Shown: one piece after another, positions 30,941-42,990 of the stretch | Layout of the letters: each line of letters begins with the position of its first letter | Position numbering within the stretch: position 1 is the first letter of the stretch | Assembly (NCBI GenBank): GCA_024291935.2 | Contig: CM044311.1 | Coordinates: 24,742,001-24,806,000, forward strand | Direction of reading: 5' to 3' | DNA: 64,000 bases | From: Okapia johnstoni | Taxonomy: Eukaryota; Chordata; Mammalia; Artiodactyla; Giraffidae | Notes under the pieces: generated by a model | What the model was told of the DNA's origin: nothing | What the model saw: only the letters and a program-made list of their open reading frames with translations | Databases searched by the model: none | Program-made: the position numbers and the translations under genes

Positions 30941-33180
30941 CAAAAGATAAGCAATGCGCATACCTATTTTTCTCTGTTAAAATGTATTATCAATAAAAAA
31001 ATGGCATGCCATTACTTTGAGTTGACAATTTTGAAATTTATTTATTCACCTCAATTTTTTTTTCCTGGTGCCTGTCTTGTAATCACTGACTCTGAACATG
31101 CTCCATAATCTGCCCTACTCCACTTTTATAAGATTCTAAAGAGCATTTGTTTTGTGATATCAAACTAAACATCTGATAAACACCATGGAGATATCTTTAA
31201 ACCTTGAAATATGTTTTAATATTAATAAGAATCCTATCAACAAAGTTGTGCTTGAAGGTCAAAAGTTTAAAGAATGCCCTGTTGCACAAATTATTTTGCC
31301 TGGGCAGTGTTAGTAAAAGATGATAAAGGTCAAGGAAAAAATGAGTTAATTTGCCAGATTTTATGCATTTTTTTAAAATAGATTATTTACAAATTATAAG
31401 AAAAACATCCAGCGAAAGTTACTGTTTCATAAAAAAATAATACCAAAAGTAATGGATTGTGGGATGACAAAGTGTTTGAGTTATAAAGTTATTTAATAGG
31501 GAACTCAGATCTGAATTATAAGTTACTGCATCTTGCTTCTTAAAGGAACAAATGCTTGAAGATCCAATCCTGTTATGAAACTTTCTGTCTGATAGACATG
31601 TTTTTGGATTCATTTGCATTAGCTGCTGATATTTTTATCCTGAGCTGGTAAGTAGCACATTGAACATGTGCTGGGTATGTTGTCAGAAAAACTGATTTTA
31701 TTTCATCTACAAGGTGGTTTTGTGTTAATTTCCATTCTGAAACTAAGGAATTAATTTATTTGAATATGTTTTGATTACTTTTTGACAACTGAAAATGCTT
31801 GTTTTAAGTTCTTTGGGGAAATTCATCTGGATGTTTGGTTGTACAGCAAAATAATTAAAACTTTTTTTTTCTATATAACTGTCAGTCAGCATTAGCTTTC
31901 ATATAGTGATTTAATGTCAATGGTTTCAGTATAATTCAATGGAATCCATGCTTATATTACCTTATTCATAAATGGTATACCTTCAATTTCCCCTATCAAA
32001 CTTACAAATTTGTTATAATTTGAATCCATGTTTATTACTTTCCCACATCTCTTTCATAAATTCAAAGATATTCATTTAACTACCATATGTATCTGGATAT
32101 ATGTTACTTGCTAAATATAAATATAGCTACTGCTTCATATAAAATTTGTGAGGTATTTTTCACAAATATTTAAATTTAAATGAAATAAAGTCCAATATTA
32201 ATAAGCTAAATATGTAACTTAAAATTACTACACCAAAATATGCAGAAGGAAAATAGAAGGAATCAACTAATATAGCTAATAAATAGCTAAAATATAGCTA
32301 AGAAATAGCTGAAATGCAAAATGTACATTTAAAACAGGATATCAATCAAACACAAGTTCCCTACCACCCTCTCCACAAAACAAAGCAAGACAGAAAATAA
32401 CAAAAACACAGAGACTTGTAGAAAGACTATTGCACATCTGATGAAAAAAGAAAGGTGTCAGCAATAATACTAGGAAACAAAAATAGAAACATAATTACGG
32501 GAAAGCAGAGTTTATAAAGCAAATAAGGAAGTATTATGCTCAAATGTACTACAGTAAAATGTTAGGTGATATTGATTAATTCTTACAAAAAATTTAAGCT
32601 AAACTGACTCAAGACAATAAAGGACATTATAGGATGCTTCAGGAAAAGAAAACTACAGATCAATCTCACTCGTGGACAGAAATGTAAAAATTCAAAGAAA
32701 GCACGATATTTGTTTTCTGAATAAGGAAGACAATGTTATTCAACTCTATCTGCTCACTTATTTTTTCAATAATATGGTATGATTCACTTCATAAAAAAAA
32801 TTGTCATCTTAAAAATTAAGTTTCTTTGTACAGATTGCAGATTTTTCCTTTCTATTGTCAGCAGCTTATTTTTACCACTTTTTAATATTCTTTTTGTTAA
32901 ATTAGAACATAGCTATAGAACTTTTCACTTTACAAGAGTTATACATCTGCCACTTTATATTGTTTTATTGATATCTGTAGTTTTATAGCTTCTCATATTT
33001 TCTAGATATACAATTGCATCTTTAAAAATAAAACACAGTCAGTTTCTTGTCATTCAATGATAATTATGTCTACTATTTCATTTTTTCTTGTTCTATTAGA
33101 ATCTCATGTTAATATTGTACTTAGGTTTATTATATTTAAGTAGATTTAATTTATTTATACTTTATTTAGCGTATTTCCTA
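30941..33180. other. Long AT-rich stretch without recognised genes
   Basis: About 2.2 kb of AT-rich DNA. The only structured element I see is a small tandem array at 32268-32313. Short frames of 66-69 aa have no domain signature. Confidence 0.5.
32268..32313. repeat. 11-bp minisatellite (about 4 units of nnatagctaa)
   Basis: Successive units tatagctaa, taaatagctaa, aatatagctaa and gaaatagctga. Confidence 0.75.
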
Positions 33181-33684
33181 GGAAACTAGACAGCATACTA
33201 AAAAGCAGAGACATTACTTTGCCAACAAAGGTCCGTCTAGTCAAGGCTATGGTTTTTCCAGTGGTCATGTATGGATGTGAGAGTTGGACTGTGAAGAAAG
33301 CGGAGCGCCGAAGAATTGATGCTTTTGAATGACAGTGTTGAAGACTCTTGAGAGTCCCTTGGACTGCAAGGAGATCCAGCCAGTCCATCCTAAGGGAAAT
33401 CAGTCCTGAATATTCATTGGAAGGACTGATGCTGAAGCTGAGGATCCAATACTTTGGCCACCTGATGTGAAGAACTGACTCATTGGAAAAGACCCTGATG
33501 CTGGGAAAGATTGAAGGCAGGAGGAGAAGGGGATGACAGAGGATGAGATGGTTGGATGACATCACCAATTCATTGGATATGAGTTTGAGTAAACTCTGGG
33601 AGTTGGTGATGTACAGGGAAGCCCAGAGTGCTGCAGTCCATGGGGTTGCAAAGAGTAGGACATGACTGAGAGACCGAACTGAAT
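33181..33684 (+). mobile_element. BovB LINE, 3' 0.5 kb, sense
   Basis: Begins 'ggaaactagacagcatacta' and ends 'agaccgaactgaat'. A possible 6-bp target-site duplication, taggaa, lies at 33179-33184 and 33685-33690. The ORF is broken by a TGA near 33330 and frameshifts, and carries the TGA variant 'ggggatgacagagg' at 33529. Confidence 0.92.
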
Positions 33685-33690
33685 TAGGAA

Positions 33691-34121
33691 TGATTCTATA
33701 TTACATAAAGTGACTTCACTCTATTGTCAACATCTTAAAACTTTTTTCCTATAGTTTGATGGTGTTATAAATTACACTAAAATATTTTCTGGTTTTGGAC
33801 TATACTCGAGCAGTTGGGATAAACATTCCTGATATTTGTGGATTACTCATTTGAAAAATAATTGGGTTCTATTTTTAAGTAACTTACCAATATTCATATT
33901 TTTACTTTTATGTTTATAAATAAGATAATTTCAAAGCTTTCAAAATTGGGTTTAATGTATTATGCTTTTAAATGAATAATACATTAGGATTTGTATATTC
34001 CTGAGCTGCTAACTAAACTTTATTCACTTTTTTCCTTTCTTTGTCACTTTGAATTTAGACAATTACTAAGTTTCTGAACTTCAAAAACTGTGCACAATTT
34101 TGCCTTTATTTCACATATTGA
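33691..34121. other. Unassigned AT-rich sequence
   Basis: Nothing recognised. Confidence 0.5.
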
Positions 34122-35395
34122 TACAGTATTTTATTGAAGTATATTTGCTGTACAACATTATATAAGTCAAAAGTATACAATAGTGATTCACAATTTTTAT
34201 CTTTTGTAATCAATTTATAGTTACTATAAAATATTGGCTATATTCCCCACGTTGTACCATATATCCTTGTACCTTATTTTATACCTAATAGTTTGTACCT
34301 CTTACTCACCTACCCCTACATTGACCCTTCACTCTTCCCTCTCTCCATTGATCACCGTTAGTTGTTCTCTGTATCTGTGAGTCTGCTTCTTTTCTGTTAC
34401 ATTCCTTAAGTTTGTTGTATTTTTTAGATTACACAACTAAGTGATATCATACAATATTTGACTTTATAGATTTGGAATTTCACCTACCTGTCATAATGCT
34501 TGCCTAATCCACCTTTGCAGTTGCAAATTTAATTGCTGAGTAGTATTCCATTGTATGTTTGTGTATATATATAGTACTTATATATATATATACATACCAT
34601 ATCTTCTTTACCTATTCATCCACTGATGGACTTTTAGATTGCTTTCATATCCTGACAATTATAAACATTGTTGCTCCTGAATATTGAGGTGCAAGTATCT
34701 TTTCAAATTAGTGGGGTTTTTTTTTTTCAGATATATATACAGAAGTGGGATTACTAAATCATATATTAGTTTTAGGCTTAGGTTTCTGTGAAGTCTCCCT
34801 ATTGTTTTACATAGTGGCTGAACCAATTTATATTCCCACCAATAGTGCCTAAGAATTCCCTTTCCCCCATATCTTCTTTACTCTTTGTCATTTGTGGGTT
34901 GTTTTTTTTTTTTTTTTGATGCTAGACATTCTGACAGGTGTGAGGTGATGTTTTATTGTGGTTTTGACTTGCATTTACCAGATGATTAATGATGTTGAGC
35001 AACTTTTTATGTGCCTATCAGCCAGCTGCATTTTTCCTTCAATAAAATGAGTACTCAGTTCTTCTCCCCAATTTTAAATTGTGGTGTTTGTGTTATTGGC
35101 GTTGAGCTGTATGCTGAATACTAACCCCTTTCCAGTCGTATCATTTGTAAATATTTTTTCCCATTCAATAAGTTGTCTTTTCGTTTTCCTTGTTTCATTT
35201 GCTGTGCAAAATCTTTTACATTTAATTAGGTCCCATTTGTTTATTTTTTCTTTATATTTTGTTTAGGAGATGGATCCAAAAAATATTACTGTGATGTATG
35301 TGAAAGAGTGTTCTTCATTTTTTCCTCTAGGATTTCCTCTATTATAGTATCCAGTCTTAAATTTAGGTCTTTAATTCCATTTCTTGTTGAAAAAT
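34122..35395 (-). mobile_element. L1 LINE, antisense, 3' UTR and ORF2 3' end, about 1.3 kb
   Basis: Reversed L1 order: 3' end 'tattttattgaagtatattt', 'tctgtgagtctgcttctttt', 'gtgatatcatacaatatttg', 'gctgagtagtattccattgt', 'gacaggtgtgaggtgatgtt', 'tgcatttaccagatgattaa', 'ctgtgcaaaatcttttacat', 'taggtcccatttgtttattt'. It ends near 35390 in ORF2. The open frames in it are short and broken. Confidence 0.88.
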
Positions 35396-35739
35396 GGAGA
35401 AAATGAAGGGGAAAATATAACTATTAATAATTAACAAGGCATTTCTTATAAAACTTATAAACACATTCTGAAGGAAAGATCCAGAAGGAATGCAATAAAA
35501 GTTTGGACCCTTCAAACTAGTGATAGCACCTTTTATTTATTACCTTGAAACCATAATGGATGATCTGACCATCTTTTTCAGAGTATTCAAATGTTCGTTT
35601 GGATCAAAAGTTCTGGTAGTTTGTTGAATACAAAAACAGCCACTAAGATAACCAATTTTTTATGTGGCTCTCAGGTAAAAGTAGTATATCTCTTTTGGTA
35701 GGACTGATCTTCAAAGTTCTCTCCTTAATCTGACAATTT
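35396..35739. other. Unassigned AT-rich sequence
   Basis: No feature recognised. Confidence 0.5.
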
Positions 35740-36432
35740 GTTGTTGCTCTTTAGTCGCTCTGACTCTTTGTGACCCCAAGTCTGATTCTTTGTGACCCCA
35801 CAAACTGCAGCACGCCAAACTTCCCTGTCCATCACCATCTCCTGGAGCCGGCTCAAACTCATATCTATCCAGTCAGTGTTGATATCCAACCATCTCATTC
35901 TCTGTCATCCCCTTCTCCTCCTGCCTGCAATCTTTGCAGCATCAGGGTCTTTCTAATAAGTCAGCTATTCCCATCAACTGGCCAAAGTATTGGAGATTCA
36001 GCTTCAGCATCAGTCCTTCCAATGAATATTTAGGACTGATTTCCTTTCTGATTATCTGGTTTGTTCTCCTTGCAGGGACTCTCAAGAGTCTTCTCCAAAA
36101 CCACAGTTCAAAAGCATCAATTCTTCAGTGCTCAGCCTTCTTTATAGTCCATCTCTTACATCCATACATGACTACTAGAAAAACCATAGTTTTGACAATT
36201 CAGACCTTTGTCAGCAAAACAATGTCTCTGTTTTTTAATATGCTGTCTAGGTTTTTCAAGGCTTTTCTTATAAGGAGAAAGCATCTTTCAATCTCATGGC
36301 TGCAGTCAACATCTGCAGTGATTTTTGGAGCCCAAGAAAAAAAAGTCTGTCACTCTTTCCATTGTTTCCCCATCTATTTGCCATGAAGTGATAGGACCAG
36401 ATGCCATGATCTTTGTTTTTGAATGTTGAATT
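35740..36432 (-). mobile_element. BovB LINE, 3' 0.7 kb, antisense (first of two adjacent copies)
   Basis: Reversed 3' terminus near 'gctctttagtcgctctgact', then reversed RT C-terminal part to 'ccatgatctttgtttttgaa'. A short tandem duplication (two copies of 'tctgaNtctttgtgacccca') lies at 35757-35800. The shared stop triplet (tca at 35905-35907) is present. Confidence 0.92.
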
Positions 36433-36436
36433 TTTT

Positions 36437-36800
36437 GGTTCAGTTCAGTTTTGTCACTCAGTCACGTCCAACTCCTGTGACTCCTGAAGCACACCGCGCC
36501 TCCCTGTCCATCACCAACTCCTGGAGCTTGCTCAAACTCATGTCCATCAAGTCAGTGATGCCATCCAACCATTTCATCCTCTGTCGTCACCTTCTCCTCC
36601 TGCCTTTAATCTTCCCCAGCTTCAGGTTCTTTTCCAATGAGTCTGTTCTTCACATCAGGTGGCCGAAATATTGGATTTTCAGCTTCAGCATCAGTCCTTT
36701 CAATGAATATTCAGGACTGATTTCCTTTAGGATGGACTAGTTTGATCTCCTTGTAGTCCAAGCGACTCCCAAGAGTCTTCTCCAATCCCACAGTCCTTAT
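36437..36800 (-). mobile_element. BovB LINE, 3' 0.36 kb, antisense (second adjacent copy)
   Basis: Begins 'ggttcagttcagttttgtca' within a few bp of the previous copy's truncated edge. It ends at 'ttctccaatcccacagtcc'. The same 3' region is therefore present twice in direct orientation. This copy has CGA where the neighbour has TGA, so the pair is not a recent tandem duplication. Confidence 0.92.
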
Positions 36801-37222
36801 GTTTAACTTTCTTATAAGTATAAATGATTTTATTAATACTTCTGAAGCTTCCTCACAACTTTCTTAATGGTTCAGAGTAATCCAGGGGACTGCTGTGAAT
36901 CTTAAATGGAGTTCCCAGGATTTGGAAAGGATAATTAAAATACTCTTCTACTTACCTAAGTGATGGAGAAAAATGAAAAAAGTGTAATAAAAATGTATCC
37001 CTTGAAGCTGTACAATACTTTAGTTGTCTTTGATTAATCACACAATCTCAAACTCTTTGGTGCTAGCAGAATTATGATTTATTTCACCACCAAATCAAGT
37101 TCAATGCATTACTGTTTAAAAAATCTTTTTATATAATAAAACTCTTAGCCCTACTTTAGAAAGTGCCAAATGGATTTTAGATTTCTCTGGGGGACTGATG
37201 TCTGCCAGTCATCTGGCCTAAC
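36801..37222. other. Unassigned AT-rich sequence
   Basis: No feature recognised. Confidence 0.5.
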
Positions 37223-37232
37223 AGAGACCCAT

Positions 37233-37456
37233 GGATCTTCCCTGGTAGCTCAGCAGTAAAGAATCTGCCTGCATTGTAGGAGACATAGGTTTGATTCCTT
37301 GGTTGGGATGATCTAGAGGAAGACACGGCAACCCACTCCAGTACTCTTACCTGGAGAATCCCATGGACAGAGGAGTCTGGCAGGCTACATACAGTCCATA
37401 GGGTTGCACAGAGTCAGACGTGATTGAAGTGACTAAGCAGCAGCAGCAGCAGCAAA
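37233..37456 (+). mobile_element. Bov-tA SINE, sense, (AGC)n tail, 10-bp TSD
   Basis: Head 'cttccctggtagctcagcag' to tail 'gagtcagacgtgattgaagt' followed by (AGC)6 at about 37436-37453. The repeat agagacccat at 37223-37232 and 37457-37466 flanks it. Confidence 0.95.
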
Positions 37457-37466
37457 AGAGACCCAT

Positions 37467-38858
37467 ACAATGGTATTCTTTTCTCTGCATAATAATAATG
37501 ATAAAATTACTAAATAAGATTTTTAAATTGAGAATTTTAGATAAAACATCATTTAATTATACTATCTAGAAATATCTGTAAGGATTCTGAACATGATACA
37601 GTACTTTTTCAGTTAAGTGGCTTAATGCCCAAAGTAGCTGAATACTAGTTATGTCATTTTCCTCCTTAATCTCATTGCCATAATAGGAAGAGGACCAGCC
37701 ACAACATTGATTCTTGTGAGATAACAAATGACATTCAGATTAATGAAGATAAAAGGAAGCACACCAAAGTTAACCAAAGCAACAACATTTTCTAAGCAAT
37801 TAGAAGGAAGAAGCTTCTGTAGAAAACTGGAGATCATAATTCACTATTTAAAAAGATAATTTGAGAAAGATTAGAGGAGGCAAATATAAGATAGGAGAAA
37901 ACTAATCTTCTCCATGAGGCAATAAACTCTCTTATCCCCTCTCCCCATTCCACCCCCCAAAAGAAACACTCAAAAGTGAAGTGAGAGAAAAATGACAAAA
38001 AGGAAATTAATTATATTCAATGTTGACAAGTCACCTGGCAAAATCTTGAAAAGCACCATTAGCTCTTCATTAAGATGTTAGATAAATGATAGATGTTTGG
38101 TTGGGGTAGACATCTAATTGTTATAATTAACATTATATTGCTACAGGAGATAAAAACATGTAAGCTACATTTCTTAAAAGTCTGTCTTATTCAATTTTGC
38201 TTTGCTTTGTTTCTACTGAGTGTACTGTGTATTATACTTCAGTCCATTACTACCCTTTGACACCTGGAATCACTGACATAGCATGAATAAATTTCAGCTG
38301 ACCTTCCCCAGAGCATGTTTGTCTGAATGGAAATCACCATGTTGGGATTAGACCTCTGTAGACAAGAAGAAAGAGTCAGTGTAAACTAGAATGAAGAATA
38401 TGCCTGGGAAATTTATGCTTTGGGCTCCTATGTCACTTAAAAACTGATTTAAACAGATAACGTTTACATCAAGATATTAATATGATTTCCATTAGGGAAA
38501 CTGTCTTTCTGTTGGAGGAATTAAAGTTTTTCTTTCCTTTGCCTGATTACTCATCATTTTAGAGGCAATTAATAGATTTCACTACAACTATAGATGGCTT
38601 AAGATTAATAGCGTATAGTTTATCATGTTATATGATATCTGTAAAAGCTGAATTTGAGAAAGAAATATAATTATGCATTTTCCTTTCCTAAAAATATGTT
38701 GAACTTAGAATAAATCACTATAAAAATTTCCAAAGAAGGATATTAACATGAATACTGACTCATTAAGATAGTGTTTAGATGAATTTTTGATAGTTTTCTA
38801 TAGTGTGGCCTATGGTAGAACTGACTGGCGATTTCTAGGTACTAATCTGTGCGTAGTA
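37467..38858. other. Unassigned AT-rich sequence
   Basis: About 1.4 kb with no recognised gene or repeat. Confidence 0.5.
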
Positions 38859-41003
38859 CAGACAAACCTCAGAAATATTGTGTGTTCAGTTCCAGACCAC
38901 CACAATAAGGAGAAAATCACAATAAGATGTGTCACACTAATACTTGGTTTCCCAGTGCATATAAAAGTTAAGTTTATACTAAACTCCAGTCTGTTAAGTC
39001 TAATAAAGGAATATGTATACTTTAATTGAAAAATTATTTTGTTGCTAAAAAGTGCTGACTATCTGAGCTTCCAGTGAGTCATAACCTTTTTACTGGTGGA
39101 AGATCTTGCATACATGTTGATGACTACTGACTGATCAGAGTGGTGTTTGCTGAAGGTTAGGCTGTGGTAATTTCTTAAAACAAGGAAACAATGAAGTTTG
39201 CCACATAAATTGACTCTTTCATTCAAGAACCATTTTTCCATAGCATGCATGATATTCTAAATTCATTGTTCTCATTTCAACAATCTTCATAGAGTTTTCA
39301 CCAGAGAAGCAACTCTACATCTGCTATTTTTTTTTTATGAGACAGCAGCAATTCAGTCATATCTCCAGACTTCACTTCTAATTCTAGCTCTCTTACTATT
39401 TCTACCACACCTGCAGTAACTTTTTCCACTGAAGTCCTGAAACCCTCAAACTCATCCATGAGGGCTGAATCAATTTCTTCCAAACTCCAATTAGTGTTGC
39501 TACTTTGAAATCTCCCCATGAACTACACGTGTTTGTATGGCATCTACAGTAGTGAATGCTTACCAGAAGGTTTTCAGTTGGCTTTGACTAGATTCATCAG
39601 AGGAATCATTATTTATGGCAGTTACAATTTTACAAAATATATGTCTTGAATAATAAAACTTGAAGTCGATATTACTCCCTAATCCATGGACTGCAGAATA
39701 GATACTGTATTAGCAGGCTTGAATACAACATTAATGTTATTGCACATTTCCATCAGAGTCTTGGTGACCAGGTGCATTGTCAGTGAGCAGTGATGTTTTC
39801 AGAAAACTCTTTTTTTTTTTTTTCCCTGAGCAATGAGTCTCAGTGGTGGTTTTAAAATATTAAAGTAAACCATGATGTAAATAAATGTGTTGTCATCCAG
39901 GCATAGTTGTTCCATTTACAGAGCAGAGGCTAAATCACAGAGTAGATATAGCACAATTCTTAAGGGCCTAGGATTTTCAGAGTTGCAAATGAACACTGGC
40001 TTCAACTTAAAGTCACTAACTGTATTAGCCCCTAGTGAAAGCAGCAGCAGGTCTTTTGAAGCTATGAAGGCAGACATTGACTTCTCTTAGCTATGAAAGT
40101 CTGAGAGAGCATTTTTTTTCAATATAAGGTTGTTTTATTTACATTGCAAATCTGTTGTTCAGTGTAACCATTTCCATTAATTATCTGAGCCATATCTTCT
40201 GTATAATTTCCTGCAGCTTCTCCATCAGCACTTGCTGCTTCTCCTTGTACTGTTATGTTATGGAGACAGTTTCTCTCCTTAAACCTCATGAACCAACATC
40301 TGCTTGTTTCACACTTTTCTTCTGCAGCTTCTCACCTCTCTCTTGGTCTTCATGGAATTAAAGACAGTTAGGACCTTACTTTAAGGGGATGCTTTGGCTG
40401 GCTTGGTCTTCTATCCAGACTACTAAAACTTTTTTTCCATATCAGAAATAAAGCTGTTCATCTTTCTTACCATGAGTGTGTTAACTGGAGTAGCACTTTT
40501 TCCTTCAAGAACTTTTCTTTTGCATTCACAACTTGGTTAACTGTTTGACAGATGAGGCCTAACTTTTGACATGCTTGACTTTCAAAATGCCTTCCTCACT
40601 AAGCATAATCACATGTAGCTTTCAATTTAGTGTGGGATATGTGTGACTTTCCTTTCAATTGAATAATTAGAAGCCATTGTGGGGTTATCAATTGACATAA
40701 TTTCAATATTATTGTATCACAGGGAATAGGGAGACCCAAGGGGAAGGAAAGAGACAGAAGAAAGACCAGTGTGTGGAGCAGTCAAAACACAGGCAACATT
40801 TATTAAGTTTGTCCTCTTATATGGGCATGGTTCATGGTGCCTCAAAGCAATCACAATAGTAACATCAAGATCACTTATCACAGATTGCTGTAACAAACTT
40901 AACAGTAATGAAAAACATTTGAAATATTGTAAAACTTACCAAAATATGACATAGAGATTAGAGTGAGTAAATGCTGTTGGAAAACATAGCACAGGTATAC
41001 TTG
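38859..41003 (-). mobile_element. Tigger1 DNA transposon (pogo/Tc1-mariner), antisense, near full length
   Basis: Left terminal repeat 'cagacaaacctcagaaatat' follows a TA at 38857-38858, the target dinucleotide of this superfamily. The body follows Tigger1 in order: 'ggtttcccagtgcatataaa', 'gactgatcagagtggtgttt', 'tgaagtttgccacataaatt', 'ccaggtgcattgtcagtgag', 'ttggcttcaacttaaagtca', 'tatgttatggagacagtttc', 'tcttatatgggcatggttca'. The right end keeps only a tip, 'aggtatacttg' at 40993-41003; roughly the last 100-150 bp inside it are missing. An ancient eutherian element, immobile here. Confidence 0.88.
38990..40677 (-). pseudogene. Tigger1 transposase remnant
   Basis: On the minus strand the expected start lies at 40677 (+ strand 'gaagccattgtggggttatc'). 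The coding region is riddled with indels and stops, so no long frame survives. The best piece is a 73-aa frame at 39298-39519 (DEFEGFRTSVEKV, VREELEL-like acidic stretch, ELLLSHKKK), from the C-terminal part of the transposase. It belonged to the centromere-protein-B-like, DDE-type transposases. The catalytic triad cannot be read reliably. Confidence 0.75.
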
Positions 41004-41934
41004 GGTGAGTAAAAGCTATGCACTTAAATAATTCATAAATTATCACACATTGATTTACTCCATAACATTTATTTTTATTTTTTTCATATTAACACTGATT
41101 AATTACATTGTTATAGTTAAGATTTTCACAAAATCTTTGTGTTAAAGACAAAGGTAGCTAAGTATATGTTTTGTGTGCAATTGTAATATTATTATTGGTA
41201 ACAAACATACACTAAATAATTGTTGACATCTTAAATTCAAAAAATTGTTTTCTTTTTCTTCCAGAGAACATGATTTGTTCTGTACTTAAGGATTTTTCCA
41301 TTGCATCATTATCTTTTTGTGCATCTTCCATACTATATATAACAAACTGAATTGGTTTAACAAGATTAGTCATCAACCTCATAATCTGAGGTCAAGTCTG
41401 ACAACAGTTTAAGGCCAAGTTTGGTGTATGTTTTAATAATTTCTAATGTCTTGGATATATGCAAAAATAGTGACATAATATTTGAATTATTAAAAAAAAT
41501 CCCCAGTGTCCTAACTTGATCATTCTCCCACTAAAAAACATTTCATAAATTTTAAAAACATTTAAATTAAATATTGATTTAAAAATTAATACAAATATTA
41601 ATAATGAAAATAATTTAAATTTTATAAGTGCTTTAACATGATATTAACCCTAGGGAAGTGTACAGCCATATAAGCAAAGATTGTACTGGACTTCTTAAAG
41701 CTATTCTTGGAAATCTTGGGTGAGAGAGGTGTTAATTATTTGCATAAGTTTTACCAATTATCTGAGTATCTCTAGAATTCTTCTAGTCTTTGCTTCCAAT
41801 TCCCCTCTTCTCTCTTATAGCCTTAGTCTCTGTCTCCCACTAATATTCACCATATTCATGTGGTAGCCGTGGGGTGGCAATAAATGACCCCGTGCTGTTA
41901 TATCTATATTCTAATGATCTAATGCCTCTACTGA
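41004..41934. other. Unassigned AT-rich sequence
   Basis: No gene or repeat recognised. Confidence 0.5.
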
Positions 41935-42262
41935 TACTTACATCTCATTTGTTTATTGATTTATTTTTTGTTTATCTTCATTACTCTTGGGGGTGGATCA
42001 AAAAAGAAATTACTGGAATTTATGCCAGGGAGTGTTTTGCCTATGTTTTATTCTAAAAGTTTTACAGTATCTGGCCTTATTAAGAACCATTTAGGTCTCT
42101 AAATCATTTTTAGTTTATTTTTGTGTAAGATGTTAGGAGGTGTTCTAATTTCATCCTTTTAGATGTAACCATTTAGTTTTCCCAGCGCCATTTATCATAG
42201 AGATTGTGTTTTATTTATTTTATATTCTTGCCTTCTTTGTCATAGTTCAGTTGACCATAGGT
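41935..42262 (-). mobile_element. L1 LINE, antisense ORF2 segment at an inversion junction
   Basis: 'catctcatttgtttattgat', 'gggggtggatcaaaaaagaa', 'gccagggagtgttttgccta', 'gtttatttttgtgtaagatg' and 'agttgaccataggtgtgtgg' are reversed ORF2. At about 42263 the sequence switches to a sense L1 3' UTR. Confidence 0.8.
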
Positions 42263-42385
42263 GTGTGGATAAGGACGTACAGTGTAGCACAGGGAACTCT
42301 CCTCAGTACTCTATATTGATGTATGTGGGAAAAGAATCTTTAAAAAAGAGTGGACATATGTACATATATAACTGAGTTATTTTTA
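42263..42385 (+). mobile_element. L1 3' UTR, sense, at an inversion junction
   Basis: 'gtgtagcacagggaactctc', 'ctcagtactctatattgatg', 'gaaaagaatctttaaaaaag' and 'acatatataactgag' are sense L1 3' UTR. No poly(A) tail follows, so the last part is lost or too diverged. Confidence 0.78.
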
Positions 42386-42784
42386 TTCACCGACCTCTGG
42401 GAAAATATAGTTTTCTCAATGAGTTATAGCTTCACAGTCATTTAACATTCAGTGATATTTTAGAAAGCATCTAGATTATAGATTTTTTCTCTATTAAAAT
42501 GCCCAATTAATCTGTATCTTAATCTAAATCCAAGGGCTTAACTAACAGAAAGTGCTTTTAAATGTTGACAGCTTTTCTCTCTTTGACTTTTCTCCTTCCC
42601 TTTCCAGATTTCCTCTTCTTTTCTTTTTCCCCTTTTCCAGAAGATACCATGCGAGCAAACAGTTGTTATGAAGATGCCCCTGTCATGAATGGAAACTGCA
42701 TGAATGGAAACAGTTGAGTGGAAGTAACTGTTTGGTAGGAAAGTTATAAAAAGTTGTAATTAGAATTATAGTGTAGACAAAGAG
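42386..42784. other. Unassigned sequence
   Basis: Includes a small near-duplicate 'catgaatggaaactg' / 'catgaatggaaacag' at about 42685-42715. No gene recognised. Confidence 0.5.
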
Positions 42785-42990
42785 GGGATTCCCAGGTAGC
42801 ACAGCAGTAAAGAATCCATCTGCAGGAGACACATGAGACACTGGTTCGATCCCTAGGTCAGGAAGATCTCCTAGAGAAGGAAATGTTCACACACTCCAGT
42901 ATTCTTGCCTGGAAAATTCCATGGACAGAGGAGCCTGGTGGGCTATAGTCCATGGAGTAGCAAAGAGTCAGACATGACTGAGCAAGCACA
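42785..42990 (+). mobile_element. Bov-tA SINE, sense
   Basis: Head 'ggattcccaggtagcacagc', body 'tccagtattcttgcctggaa', tail 'gagtcagacatgactgagca'. A 7-10 bp deletion in the head region (after 'atctgcaggag') distinguishes it. Confidence 0.92.

Noticed and set aside
33155..33568. 137-aa minus-strand open frame
   Set aside because: Antisense shadow of the sense BovB at 33181-33684.
37436..37453. (AGC)n as a coding triplet repeat
   Set aside because: It is the tail of a Bov-tA SINE bracketed by target-site duplications.
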